Assembly (NCBI GenBank): GCA_016709875.1
Contig: JADJLZ010000007.1
Location: 299,676 to 363,675, forward strand
DNA: 64,000 bases
Reading direction: 5' to 3'
Source: Planctomycetota bacterium
GTDB taxonomy: Bacteria > Planctomycetota > UBA1135 > GCA-002686595
Position numbers and translations under genes: made by a program. The notes under the pieces were generated by a model. That model had not been told where the DNA came from, did not search any database, and saw only the letters and a program-made list of their open reading frames with translations. Positions 1-8,868 of the stretch are shown here, piece by piece; position 1 is the stretch's first letter, and each line of letters opens with the position of its first letter.

Positions 1-421
1 TGACGACGGCGTGGAACAGGTCGGCGCGGCCCGCGGCGCGCTGCAGCGCGTCGTCGACGCGTTCGCGCGCGAGCAGGCTGTCGGGCCGCGTGGGATCGAA
101 GCGGTACTCGGGCGGATCGCCGGGCACGACGAGCACGGCGACCTTGCCCAGGCGCAGGCGCGTCGCGGCCTCGTCCGCGGGCACGCGCTGGAGGTCAAAA
201 CCCTCGCGCGCCTCGAGTGACTCGACGACGTGCGCGGCGCCCGGCCCGTCGAGCACTCCGACGGCGATGCGGTCGGCCGGCTTGTTGCGGAAGGCCAGAC
301 CGAGGCCGATCGCGAGCAGGATCGGGAAGCCGAAGACCCAGAAGAGCACCTCGGGCTCGCGCGCGAACTCGCGCAGGCGCGCGAAGAGCAGCTGCGCGAA
401 GGCGTTGCGTTCAAGCTTCAC
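1..421 (-). CDS. ABC-2 type transporter permease, N-terminal part (runs off the window)
   Basis: The first 140 residues of a membrane permease are visible; the gene continues beyond base 1. It begins with a GTG codon at 421-419 that overlaps the TGA stop of the ATPase gene (GTGA), so the two are translationally coupled. The protein starts MKLERNAFAQLLFARLREF, followed by one hydrophobic segment (about residues 22-42, FWVFGFPILLAIGLGLAF) and then a soluble extracellular-type region, the usual layout of ABC-2 permeases. With the adjacent ATPase it would form an exporter in the inner membrane; the substrate cannot be told. The family assignment rests on topology and on the ATPase partner. Confidence 0.8.
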   Translation of the reverse strand, partial: MKLERNAFAQLLFARLREFAREPEVLFWVFGFPILLAIGLGLAFRNKPADRIAVGVLDGPGAAHVVESLEAREGFDLQRVPADEAATRLRLGKVAVLVVPGDPPEYRFDPTRPDSLLARERVDDALQRAAGRADLFHAVV

Positions 422-1362
422 GCAGGTGCCTCCCCGTGAGCGAGACGAAGACGTCCCTCGAGGCTCGCGTGGCGCGTCGTGAGGCGCGAGAGCACGCGTC
501 CGCGCTGCTGGACCTGCCCGAGCAGCGCGGGGATCGCGACGTGCGGCTCGGAGACGGTCAGCAGCAGGCCGTCCGCTTCCGCGCGCGCCGAGCGCACGGA
601 GGGCAGCGCGCGGTACGCCGCGAGATCGGATTCGGGCACGCTCTCGCTCTCGAGGCCCTCGACGGCGAACTCGACCACGTGGTCGCCACCGAGCGAGCGG
701 ATCAGCTCCGCGGGCGAACCCTCGGCGATGATCTTGCCCTGGTCGACGATTGCGACGCGGTCGCAGAGCTTCTCGGCTTCGTCCATGTAGTGCGTCGTGA
801 GCACGATCGTGCGGCCGCGCTGGCCCAGCTCGCGCACGATGTCCCACAGCTGGCGGCGCGACTGCGGATCCAGACCGGTGGTCGGCTCGTCGAGGAAGAC
901 CAGCTCCGGATCGCCGACGAGCGCGCAGGCGACCGCGAGGCGCTGGCGTTGGCCGCCCGAGAGGTTGACCACCCACGAGCTGCGCTTCTCGGTCAGGCTG
1001 ACGGCCTGCAGCAATTCCTCGGCCGGGCGGCCGTGCAGGTAGAACGAGGCGAAGAGCGCGAGGGTCTCGTCCACGCGCAGCTTGTCGGCGAAGCGCGTCT
1101 CCTGCAGCGTCAGGCCGATGCGTTCGCGCAGCTCGCGCTCGTCACGCTCCCAGCTGCGCCCGAGCAACTCGACCTCGCCCGAAGTCGGCTCGACCAGGCC
1201 CTCGAGGATCTCGACCGTGGTCGTCTTGCCGGCACCGTTGGGCCCGAGCAGGCCGAAGCACTCGCCCTCGCGCACCTCGAGATCCAGACCGCGCACGGCC
1301 TCGACCGGCGGCTTCGCGTCGTAGGTCTTGCGCAGGTCGCGGCAGCGGATGGCGGCCTTCAT
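418..1362 (-). CDS. ABC-2 type transporter ATP-binding protein
   Basis: This 314-residue ATPase energises the exporter whose permease follows in the same operon. Walker A (GPNGAGKTT, about residue 40), the signature LSGGQRQR (about 133) and Walker B LVFLDEPTTGLDP (about 153) are all intact, followed by the switch histidine region LTTHYMDEAEKLCDR. The C-terminal 90 residues resemble the extension found in DrrA/CcmA-type multidrug or polysaccharide exporters. The ATG at 1362 was chosen because it gives a normal family N-terminus just before the KTYDAKPPVEAVRGLDL segment. The stop overlaps the permease start. The substrate is unknown. Confidence 0.93.
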   Translation of the reverse strand: MKAAIRCRDLRKTYDAKPPVEAVRGLDLEVREGECFGLLGPNGAGKTTTVEILEGLVEPTSGEVELLGRSWERDERELRERIGLTLQETRFADKLRVDETLALFASFYLHGRPAEELLQAVSLTEKRSSWVVNLSGGQRQRLAVACALVGDPELVFLDEPTTGLDPQSRRQLWDIVRELGQRGRTIVLTTHYMDEAEKLCDRVAIVDQGKIIAEGSPAELIRSLGGDHVVEFAVEGLESESVPESDLAAYRALPSVRSARAEADGLLLTVSEPHVAIPALLGQVQQRGRVLSRLTTRHASLEGRLRLAHGEAPA

Positions 1363-1446
1363 GGGGCGCGAATGATAGCCGCTCCGGCTGCTCGCCCCGA
1401 TGGTCTGGCCGGGTTCGCCGTGCGGCCACCTTTGGGCTGCAGCGCT

Positions 1447-2799
1447 CTAGCCGTCGGTGCGCAGCGCCACGCTCAGCGTGCCCTTGCTGTGCACCTCGAA
1501 GCTCGCGGCGTTCGCCGACTCGGGCTTGAAGCGCAGCCAGAACTCCCCGCCGGCCGCCAGATAACGCCGCAGTCCCTGGTTGCGCAGCCGGACGGGCTCC
1601 TGCGTGGCCGATTCGTACCACAGGCTGCCGGACTCCTCGTGGATGCGAACGCGCAACGTGCCGAGCATGTAGACGCCGCACAGCGCCGCCGACTCCCCTG
1701 AAACGAGCTCCAGATCGAGCGGGTGCAGCGGCGGAAGCCCGAGCACGTAGCGCGCGATCTCCTCCTCGAGCTGCGCGACCTGTGCACCCTCGCAGTTGGC
1801 GAGCACACACACTGCGAGCCGGCCCTGCTCGTGCCAGGCGAGCGCGCCGCGCCAGCCCGCGAGGCCTCCGACGTGGCGCCACATGGGTGCGCCGCCGAGT
1901 TCGCCGAGCTCGAAGCAGGCGTTGGCGCCGAGCGCGGTACCGTCCTGCGAGCGCGCGCTGTCGAGCAGGATGTGCGCGGAGGCTTCCGTGAGCAGCGCGT
2001 GCTGGAAGAGCGCCGATTGCCAGCGCACGAGGTCGCGCGCCGTGCTGAAGAGGTGCGCGCGCGCTGCGCTCGGCTCGAGGCCGGTCCACAGCTCGAGCGT
2101 CGTGCCCTGCTCGACCGCGAGGCAGTCGGCCGCGTGGCCCACCGCTCCCGCAAGTTCCGTGCGCACTTGCGTTTCGCGCAGGCCGAGCGGCACGCAGATC
2201 TCCTGTGCAAGACAGTCGTTGAAGCTGCGCTTGCTCGCCCGCTCGATCACCAGGGGCAGCAGCAGCCAGCTGCTCGAGTCGGCGGAGAATCCCGCGCCCG
2301 GCTCAGCCTGCATCGGCAGCGCCGCCAGCTCGGTCAGGAACTGGGGCCAGGTGAGCGCACCGGCGGGTTTGCGCGCCGCCAGGCCTTGGAAGAGCGCCGA
2401 ACTCGAGGGGAGTCCGCTCGTGCCATCGAGAAGTTGCCGCAGCGCGATCGCGTGCAGGGGTTCAGAGATTTCGGGGACGAGCTCGCCCAGCGTGCTCTCC
2501 AGGCGCATGGATTTCCGTTCGACCTCGCGCAAGGCCGCCGCCGCCACCAGCGAACGGCCCAGGGAACCGATGGGAAAGACCGTCTCGGCGCCCATGGGAA
2601 TCCCACGGATCTCGTCCGCCCAACCAAAGCCGCTGGCGAGCACGAGTTCGCCGTCGATCGCGACCGCGACGGAGATCCCCGGCACGCCCTCGTGCTCCAG
2701 GGCCGGCGCCACCAGCTGGCGCACGAAGGGCTCGAGGTCCTGACGCGTGACCTGCGCGGGAAGGGCGAGCAGCAGCGAGAGCAGAGACAGGCCGAACAT
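1447..2799 (-). CDS. Secreted serine hydrolase (beta-lactamase/class C fold), catalytic Lys and Tyr replaced
   Basis: A 450-residue beta-lactamase-related protein with an N-terminal signal peptide (MFGLSLLSLLLALPAQ). The start at 2799 has a GGAGGT ribosome-binding site about 5 bases upstream; a longer open frame to 3243 lacks this support. The fold is recognisable from GVPGISVAVAIDGELVLASGFGWAD, FPIGSLGRSLVA and the later HVGG (KTG-like) motif. The usual SxxK reads S79-L-G-R82, and the YxN region reads FSADSSSW, so the general-base Lys and Tyr of active penicillin-binding esterases are not present. It is therefore probably catalytically impaired, or uses altered chemistry. The C-terminal 100 residues look like a lipocalin-type beta domain. 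It stands alone, downstream of nothing obvious. Confidence 0.82.
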   Translation of the reverse strand: MFGLSLLSLLLALPAQVTRQDLEPFVRQLVAPALEHEGVPGISVAVAIDGELVLASGFGWADEIRGIPMGAETVFPIGSLGRSLVAAAALREVERKSMRLESTLGELVPEISEPLHAIALRQLLDGTSGLPSSSALFQGLAARKPAGALTWPQFLTELAALPMQAEPGAGFSADSSSWLLLPLVIERASKRSFNDCLAQEICVPLGLRETQVRTELAGAVGHAADCLAVEQGTTLELWTGLEPSAARAHLFSTARDLVRWQSALFQHALLTEASAHILLDSARSQDGTALGANACFELGELGGAPMWRHVGGLAGWRGALAWHEQGRLAVCVLANCEGAQVAQLEEEIARYVLGLPPLHPLDLELVSGESAALCGVYMLGTLRVRIHEESGSLWYESATQEPVRLRNQGLRRYLAAGGEFWLRFKPESANAASFEVHSKGTLSVALRTDG

Positions 2800-2893
2800 G
2801 GAATACCTCCGTGCTCCCTTCGCACGTCGCGGGCGTGCAATCGACCGGGAAGGGTGGGTAGTCGCGCCCCACGCACCCCGTATACTCCGCCCG

Positions 2894-4121
2894 ATGCCGC
2901 AGCCGCCGCGCGTCCTGTTCGTGACGGAGAAGCACCCCTGGCCGCTCGACGACGGCGGGCAGATCCGCAGCTTCCAGGTCCTGCGCGCGCTCGCAGCGGC
3001 GGGGAGCGTGACGCTGCTCTCTACGGATCCGGGTGACCCAGCCGCGCTCGAGCCCCTGCGTGCGCTCGGGATCGAGGTCGTGCTCGTGGCACCCCACCGC
3101 AGCGCGTGGAAACTGCCCTTCGAGCGCCTGCGCGCGCTCTTCACCAGCCGCCCGCACCCGCTGCCGAAGAACTTCTCGAGCGCGATGCTGGCGCAGATCC
3201 GCGCGCGCCTCGCCACCGGGAGCGTCGACGTGCTGCACCTCAATCACCTGGACGCGGCGCAGTACCTCGAGTCGCTCGACAGCTCGCTCGCAGGTGTGCG
3301 CACGCTCATCGACACGCACAACCTGCTCGCCGGGATGTACGCGCACCTTGTCCGCGCGACGAAGAATCCGCTCGCGCGCGCCTACACCTGGCTGCAATGG
3401 ACGCGCATGCCGCTACGAGCCCGCGCTCTTGCGCCGCGCGGATCGGGTGCTCGTGTGCTCCGAGAAGGAGCGTGCCCAGCTCTCCGTGCTCGGCGTGGAT
3501 CATGTGCTGGTCGTACCCAATGGCGTCGACACGCAGCAGTTCACGCCGCGCGAGAGGTCGAGCGCGACAGCAGCCCCCCTCGCGCCGCCGCGCGCGGAGG
3601 CGCTCGAGCTCGTCTTCACCGGCGGCATGAACTACCTCCCCAACGAGGACGGTGCGCGCTGGTTCCTCGACGAGATCTTCCCGCTCGTGCTGCGCGAGCG
3701 CCCCGCCGCGCGCATCACCTTCGTCGGCAAGCACCCGCCCGACTCCCTGTGCGCCCGCGCGCGCGAGGGCCAGATCGTCTTCACCGGCCGCGTCGACGAC
3801 GTGCGCGCGCACGCACGCGCCGCGGACATCTTCGTCGTGCCCCTGCGCATCGGCGGCGGGACGCGGCTCAAGATCCTCGAGGCGCTCGCGATGCAGCTTC
3901 CGCTCGTCTCCACGCGCGTGGGCGCCGAAGGCCTCGACCTGCGCGATGGCCAGGATCTGCTGCTCGCCGACGAAGCGCAGACTTTCGCCGACGCAATCCT
4001 CGCGCTCGCAACCGACCGCGAACGCGCCGCACGCCTCGCCGCCAGCGGCCACGCACGCGTGCTCGAACGCTACGACTGGAGAGCCACCACCCGCCCGCTG
4101 CTCGACGACCTCGCGAACTGA
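2894..4121 (+). CDS. Glycosyltransferase family 4, broken by a +1 frameshift
   Basis: A GT4-type (GT-B fold) glycosyltransferase resembling the PEP-CTERM/XrtA-associated subfamily. The N-terminal half (MPQPPRVLFVTEKHPWPLDDGG, then DTHNLLAGMYAHL) is in one frame up to about 3409; the C-terminal half (RADRVLVCSEKERAQL, VPNGVDTQQF, FTGGMNYLPNEDGARWF, PLRIGGGTRLKILEALAM) continues in the next frame from about 3411. Removing one C from the CC at 3410-3411 restores RM-RYEPALLRR. The donor-sugar-binding G-G-G-T-R-x-K-x-L-E-A motif is intact. It is either a recent pseudogene or carries a one-base sequence error. The start at 2894 is the first ATG matching the family's N-terminus. It is convergent with the ALDH gene. 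Confidence 0.85.
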
Positions 4122-4165
4122 CCCCCAAACCTTCGCGGTCGCGGTCGCGGTTCCGAACGAGGGTG

Positions 4166-4284
4166 CCGATCGGTTAATACGGTGCCAGTCCAAAAATCCC
4201 ACTAATGCCCTGTACGGCAACGGCCGCCCGAACTCGTTCGCGCATTAGTGGGATTTTTGGACTGGCACCGTATTAACCGATCGG
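4166..4284. repeat. Large perfect palindrome (43-bp arms) between convergent genes
   Basis: The arms 4166-4208 and 4242-4284 are exact reverse complements, separated by a 33-base loop. Each arm contains a GGTTAATACGGTGCCAG block and a CCAAAAATCCCACTAATG block. It lies 44 bases after the glycosyltransferase stop and 13 bases from the ALDH stop. The arms are AT-richer than the surrounding genes. This looks like an inserted REP-like element; a terminator role is possible from its position. Confidence 0.9.
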
Positions 4285-4297
4285 TGCATTCGTCCGC

Positions 4298-5818
4298 TCA
4301 GCCGAAGACGATTCCCTGCGCGAGCGGGAGCTCGGTCGACCAGTTGACGGTGTTGGTCTGGCGACGCATGTAGGCCTTCCATGCGTCGCTGCCGGATTCG
4401 CGGCCGCCGCCGGTCTCCTTCTCGCCGCCGAAGGCGCCGCCGATCTCGGCACCGCTGGTGCCGATGTTGACGTTGGCGATGCCGCAATCGGAGCCGACAG
4501 AGGAGACGAATTTCTCCGCGGCGCGCATGTTCATGGTGAAGATCGCGGAGGAGAGGCCCTGCGGCACGTCGTTGTGCTTGGCGATCGCATCGTCGAGGTT
4601 CTTGACGCGAATCACCCACAGGAGCGGCGCGAAGGTCTCCTCCTGCACGCACTCCCACTCGTTCTGCGCACGCACGATCGCGGGCTCGACGAAGGAGCCC
4701 TTGCCGAGCTTGCCGGGGAGCTTCACGCGCTTGCCGCCGCACAGGAGCTTGCCGCCCGCCTTGTTCGCGGCCGCGAGCGCCCGTTCCATGCCCGCGATCG
4801 CGCCTTCGTCGATCAAGGGTCCGCAGAGCGTGTCCTTCTTCGACGGATCGCCGATCTTGATGCCCGCGTAGGCCTTCACGAGGCGCTTCTCGACCGCGTC
4901 GGCAACCTTCTCGTGCACCAGCAGCCGGCGCGTCGTCGTGCAGCGCTGGCCGGCCGTGCCGACCGCGCCGAAGAGGATCGCGGGCAGCGCGAGCTCGAGG
5001 TCCGCGTCGTCCATCAGCACGATCGCATTGTTGCCGCCGCACTCGAGGATCGCACGCGCATAGCGCGCGGCGAGCTTCGCGGCGACGTCGCGGCCGACTT
5101 GCGTCGAACCCGTGAACGAGACGAGCGGGATGCGCTTGTCGGCGACGAGGTCCTTGCCGACGTCGTCGTGGCTGCCGATCACGAGCGAGCACAGCGCACC
5201 GAGCCCCTCGCGCTCGAGCACCGGCCGGCAAGCGTTGGTCATCGCGATCGCCGTGAGCGGCGCCTTGGCGCTCGGCTTCCAGATGCAGGCATCGCCGCAG
5301 ATCAGGGCCAGCATCGAGTTCCAGGCCCAGACCGCGGCCGGGAAGTTGAACGCGCTGATGATCCCGACGACACCCAGCGGGTGGTACTGCTCGCGCATCG
5401 CGTGGCCCGGCCGCTCCGAGTGCATCGAGAGGCCGTAGAGCATGCGCGACTGCCCCACCGCGAAGTCCGCGATGTCGATCGCCTCCTGGATCTCGCCCTG
5501 GCCCTCCGCGAGGATCTTGCCGACCTCGAGCGTCACGAGCTCGCCCAGCTGCTGCTTCTTCTCGCGCAGTGCGTTGCCGAGCTGGCGCACGATCTCGCCG
5601 CGCTTGGGAGCGGGCACCTCGCGCCACTTCAGGAAGGCCGCGTGCGCCGCGCGCGCGACGGTCTCGTACTCCTTCGCGGTCGCCTGCTGCACGCGCCCGA
5701 GCACTTCGCCGGTCGCGGGATTGACGCTTTCGAGGATCGGGCCGGTGGTCTTCAGCCACTTGCCCGCGTAGGCGCCGGAGTGAACAGGATCGATGCCGAG
5801 GTCGGTGAGGAGCTTCAT
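4298..5818 (-). CDS. ALDH7-type semialdehyde dehydrogenase (probable L-piperidine-6-carboxylate / alpha-aminoadipate semialdehyde dehydrogenase)
   Basis: A 506-residue NAD(P)-dependent aldehyde dehydrogenase. The general-base segment ECGGNNAIVL and the nucleophile segment GTAGQRCTTTRR are intact. The C-terminal signature GGEKETGGGRESGSDAWKAY is characteristic of the antiquitin (ALDH7) family, whose bacterial members oxidise 2-aminoadipate 6-semialdehyde to 2-aminoadipate in lysine catabolism. The lysine 6-aminotransferase encoded at 26262-27593 would supply that substrate, which supports this role. The start at 5818 (MKLLTDLGIDPVHSG) matches the family; an upstream frame to 5881 adds only unmatched residues. 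Soluble and cytoplasmic. No partner gene is adjacent. Confidence 0.92.
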   Translation of the reverse strand: MKLLTDLGIDPVHSGAYAGKWLKTTGPILESVNPATGEVLGRVQQATAKEYETVARAAHAAFLKWREVPAPKRGEIVRQLGNALREKKQQLGELVTLEVGKILAEGQGEIQEAIDIADFAVGQSRMLYGLSMHSERPGHAMREQYHPLGVVGIISAFNFPAAVWAWNSMLALICGDACIWKPSAKAPLTAIAMTNACRPVLEREGLGALCSLVIGSHDDVGKDLVADKRIPLVSFTGSTQVGRDVAAKLAARYARAILECGGNNAIVLMDDADLELALPAILFGAVGTAGQRCTTTRRLLVHEKVADAVEKRLVKAYAGIKIGDPSKKDTLCGPLIDEGAIAGMERALAAANKAGGKLLCGGKRVKLPGKLGKGSFVEPAIVRAQNEWECVQEETFAPLLWVIRVKNLDDAIAKHNDVPQGLSSAIFTMNMRAAEKFVSSVGSDCGIANVNIGTSGAEIGGAFGGEKETGGGRESGSDAWKAYMRRQTNTVNWSTELPLAQGIVFG

Positions 5819-6137
5819 GAGCCGCACAAGGTAGCGCAGGTCCGCGCGGCTGTCAGGGGCAGGCGGCCGGGCCCTGCGCAAGTTCGTATCCGGGCACGCC
5901 AGAGGCCTTCTGTCCTGCCGTGCGCGCCTCCCCTCGATCTACGGATGTCCGCGCAGCACCCCGGATGATTCCGAGCACTACGCGCGCCTGCCTTACGACT
6001 TCAGACACCTGAGCCCCGCGCGGGTATCAGTCCACGCTAGCGCCACGAATGCCGTGAGTCCTTGCGGCTCCCCCTCTGCGAATCCGCAGGCCAGGAACAT
6101 GGAGCCCGCCGCGCTCACAGAAAGCGAATCGGTCTCC
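5819..6137. other. Intergenic region between divergent genes
   Basis: These 319 bases separate the divergently read ALDH7 gene and the secreted beta-propeller-like gene, and should hold both promoters. I see no clear -35/-10 pair, operator palindrome, riboswitch or RNA gene. An open frame from 6054 runs into the downstream gene, but its first 28 residues do not look like a leader. Confidence 0.4.
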
Positions 6138-7448
6138 ATGAATCCGAACCTATCCAGGCTCACTCCGCTCGTCTCCTCGACCCTCGGCACCGCCGCCGCG
6201 CTGCTGCTCGTCGCCGCGTCTGCGTCGGCGCTCGGGAACTGGACGGGCGTCACCGTCCTCGAACCCAGCATGCTCTCCTCCGGGCCGCCCGAGGCGCCCA
6301 TCGTGGACAGCGACGCGGTCGGTCACGCGGTCTGCGTGTGGACCTCGCCCTCGATGGGCGTCGTGTTCACCGAGCGCTATCCCGGTGCGACCTGGTCGAA
6401 CCCGATGACAGTCCCGACCGCGCTCGATGGCTTCTCCCCGCAGGTCGCGATCGGCGCGAACGGGCTCGTCGCGGTCACGTGGGTGACGCCCGGCCAGGAA
6501 TTCAATCCGCCGAAACTGATGGCGAGCGTGCGCCCCGCCGGCGGTGCCTTCCTCGCACCCAAACAACTCGTCTCCGGCGTCTACGTCTTCGACGCGAAGG
6601 TCGACGTGTGCGCGTCGGGCTCGGTCACCGTCGTCTGGAGCCAGTCGAACCGCATCCAGTCCGCGCTGCGCACCAGCGCGGGCCAGTGGTCGCCGGTGCG
6701 CGCGCTCTCGCCGCTGGGCCTAACCTCGCGCCTGCCTGATCTCGCCGTCAACGACGCGGGAGCCGCGCTCGTGGTCTGGCAGGAGACGCTCGCCGGCGGC
6801 ACGGGCCCGGGCGCGATCGCAGCCGCGTACAGGCCCGCACCCGCGCGCTCGGAATTCGGAGTGTCGCAGGTCGTATCCGCCGGCACCGGCGCGCAGACCT
6901 GGAGTCCGAAGGCACTGATCGACGCCGACGGCGACGCAGCGGTCGGCTATCTCGACGGCAACCACCTCGTGCTCGCAGAAAAGCCCTACGGCAGCCGCTG
7001 GGACCTTCCGCAGCAGATCTCGCCGATGGGCGACTCCGTCTACTCCTGCGCCCTGGCGATGGACGCCGACGGCGACGTGATCGCCGCCTGGCAGTCGCTC
7101 GACCCATCCAACTACGGCACGGTCTCCAAGCGCACGCTGCCCGCTTTCGCGCCCTGGGGCCCGGTCACGGTGCTCTCCTCGGGCCTGCAAGATGCGAGCT
7201 ATCCAAGCGCCGCGATCGCGGCCGACGGTTCGATCGCGAGCGTCACCTGGACCGACAACAATACCTTCGCAGCGCACGCCGCTCTCGGCCGTCTGCGCGG
7301 CGCGTGGACGGTCGACACCATCGGCACTTGCTGGTGGAACACGCAGATGCCGGTCGCCGCGGGCTCGGGTGCCGTCTCGGTCGTCTGGCCGATGCCGACG
7401 GCGAATCCCAATGTGACGAAGATGGTCGCGAACGCCTACACGCCGTGA
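6138..7448 (+). CDS. Secreted repeat protein, probable beta-propeller, function unknown
   Basis: A 436-residue exported protein. The start at 6138 gives a typical signal peptide (TPLVSSTLGTAAALLLVAAS, cleavage after ASA near residue 34). The mature part holds about eight imperfect repeats of roughly 50 residues, each with a beta-strand of the type G-x-V-x-V-x-W (AVCVWTSP, LVAVTWVT, VTVVWSQS, ALVVWQET, VIAAWQSL, IASVTWTD, VSVVWPM) preceded by D-A-D-G or N-x-x-G turns. This pattern is typical of sialidase/WD-like beta-propellers. No catalytic residues could be assigned. It is a single-gene unit ending at a strong hairpin. It could be an adhesin or a substrate-binding surface protein. Confidence 0.75.
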   Translation: MNPNLSRLTPLVSSTLGTAAALLLVAASASALGNWTGVTVLEPSMLSSGPPEAPIVDSDAVGHAVCVWTSPSMGVVFTERYPGATWSNPMTVPTALDGFSPQVAIGANGLVAVTWVTPGQEFNPPKLMASVRPAGGAFLAPKQLVSGVYVFDAKVDVCASGSVTVVWSQSNRIQSALRTSAGQWSPVRALSPLGLTSRLPDLAVNDAGAALVVWQETLAGGTGPGAIAAAYRPAPARSEFGVSQVVSAGTGAQTWSPKALIDADGDAAVGYLDGNHLVLAEKPYGSRWDLPQQISPMGDSVYSCALAMDADGDVIAAWQSLDPSNYGTVSKRTLPAFAPWGPVTVLSSGLQDASYPSAAIAADGSIASVTWTDNNTFAAHAALGRLRGAWTVDTIGTCWWNTQMPVAAGSGAVSVVWPMPTANPNVTKMVANAYTP

Positions 7449-7465
7449 GCGCGTGAGGCAGACTC

Positions 7466-7498
7466 GATCGGCACCGCGCGACGCGTGCGGTGCCGATC
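7466..7498. terminator. Hairpin between convergent genes, likely bidirectional terminator
   Basis: A perfect 12-bp stem (GATCGGCACCGC at 7466-7477 with its complement at 7487-7498) and a 9-base loop lie 17 bases after the stop of the secreted propeller gene and 70 bases from the stop of the opposing gene. No long T-tract follows, so it is not a canonical rho-independent terminator. Position and stability favour 3'-end formation. Confidence 0.55.
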
Positions 7499-7568
7499 CA
7501 ATTCGTAGCCACACACCGCGAGGAGGAGCTGAGACCGAAGGCGAAGGGATTGAGGAGCCTGCGGCCGC

Positions 7569-8867
7569 TCAGCGCGCGGGGTTGGCCGGTGGGCTGATCG
7601 TGGCCACGCGTCTGCGGATGTCCGCTCTGGCGTCGAAGGCGCACTCCTCGATGATCCATCGTGGCAGCGCTTCGAACCGGCGCAGCCAGCACAGCGCCCG
7701 CTCACGGCAGCCCATGCACGGATTGCGCTCGTAGGCGTAGAGCGCGAGCCGCGGGTCGACGACCTCGGGGGACTCCTTCAGGATGTCGAGCAGGCCCCAA
7801 CAGACTCCGTGCTGTTCGTCCACGTCCTCGAGCGGCCGCAGCGCGGCGACGATCGCCTCGGCGTCGCGCGCGAGCGTGCTGCGTGCGAGCATCTCGAAGC
7901 CGACGAGCAGGTCGCCGCGCGCGAGCGCCTCGAGGCCACACGCGCGCACGCCAGGCTCCGAGTGCTTGGACAGGCAGCGCGCGGCCCAGTAGCGCACCTG
8001 GTCGTCGGAGTGTCGCGAGAGTTCGAAGATGCGCGGGTGGAGCGGCGCCATCGTCGACATGCCCAGACACCAGAGCGCGTGATGCAGCGGCCGTGGTTCC
8101 ACGAGTTCGAGCAGCAGGTCGAGCAGGCGTCCGAGCTCTTCGCGCGTCGCCTTGCGCCCCCACGCGGGCGCCCAGATCGAGCCCTTCGGCTCGGCCGCAG
8201 TGCGGATCTCGCGGATCACGAACTCGATCGTCGGGCGCGCGCGGGCGGGCCGACTTGCGGGTGCGTGAGCCTGCTCGCGACTCCGTTCGACGCGCTCAAG
8301 GTAGGCACGCAGGTTCGCATCGCGCGCGGCATGGGTGGCGATCAGCGCGAGCGCGGCTCCCTCGGAGCGCGGCTGGTCGTACTCAAGGAAGTCGTCCTCA
8401 TCCGCCGAGAAGTCCGCGTCCTGCGCGCAGCGCTTGCCGAACTCGCGCGCGAGGAACAGCAACCCGGCGTCTCCGTCCAGAGCGAGGATGGCTCCCACAG
8501 CGTAGTAGTTGGAGTCGCGACCGGGACCGAAACAGGCGTAGAGCGCCTCGCGCGCGCCCGCGACTCCGCGTCGCGCGAGTTCCTTCGACAGCGCCGCCCG
8601 CTGGTCGCGGTCGTGGGGATCCTCCGGCACGGGCAGCGCGACCACCTCGTGCTCGACGCCTGCCGCGAGCACGAGATCCGCGAGCCAGTCCTCGCGCATT
8701 CCGTGACACTGCGGATCGTAGACGCCACAGACCGTCGCCGCTGTGAGCACTTCGTCGCGGAACTCCCCCACCCCATGCCGCGCGACGTGGATCTTCGCGC
8801 GGCCGAGGCCGGTCGCGAGCGCGCGGCGGAACTCCTCGCGCGAGAGCGGGTACGCGGGTGCCGTCAA
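7569..8867 (-). CDS. HEAT-repeat-like hypothetical protein
   Basis: A 432-residue soluble protein with no recognised enzyme motif. The C-terminal half (about residues 240-400) reads as helical pairs such as HPRIFELSRHSDDQVRYWAA and CLSKHSEPGVRACGLEALA, the look of HEAT/armadillo repeats. The N-terminal part has FRRALATGLGRAKIHVARHG and a region rich in acidic residues (QDADFSADEDDFLEYD). Four Cys (VCGVYDPQC and NPCMGC) could bind a metal, but this is speculative. The likely start is TTG at 8867, one base after the stop of the SnoaL-like gene, so the two are probably cotranslated. Function unknown. Confidence 0.7.
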   Translation of the reverse strand: MTAPAYPLSREEFRRALATGLGRAKIHVARHGVGEFRDEVLTAATVCGVYDPQCHGMREDWLADLVLAAGVEHEVVALPVPEDPHDRDQRAALSKELARRGVAGAREALYACFGPGRDSNYYAVGAILALDGDAGLLFLAREFGKRCAQDADFSADEDDFLEYDQPRSEGAALALIATHAARDANLRAYLERVERSREQAHAPASRPARARPTIEFVIREIRTAAEPKGSIWAPAWGRKATREELGRLLDLLLELVEPRPLHHALWCLGMSTMAPLHPRIFELSRHSDDQVRYWAARCLSKHSEPGVRACGLEALARGDLLVGFEMLARSTLARDAEAIVAALRPLEDVDEQHGVCWGLLDILKESPEVVDPRLALYAYERNPCMGCRERALCWLRRFEALPRWIIEECAFDARADIRRRVATISPPANPAR

Positions 8868-8868
8868 G

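Noticed and set aside
217..1701. A 494-codon plus-strand open frame over the ABC exporter genes
   Set aside because: It is antisense to the ATPase with intact Walker motifs, and its own product is low-complexity.
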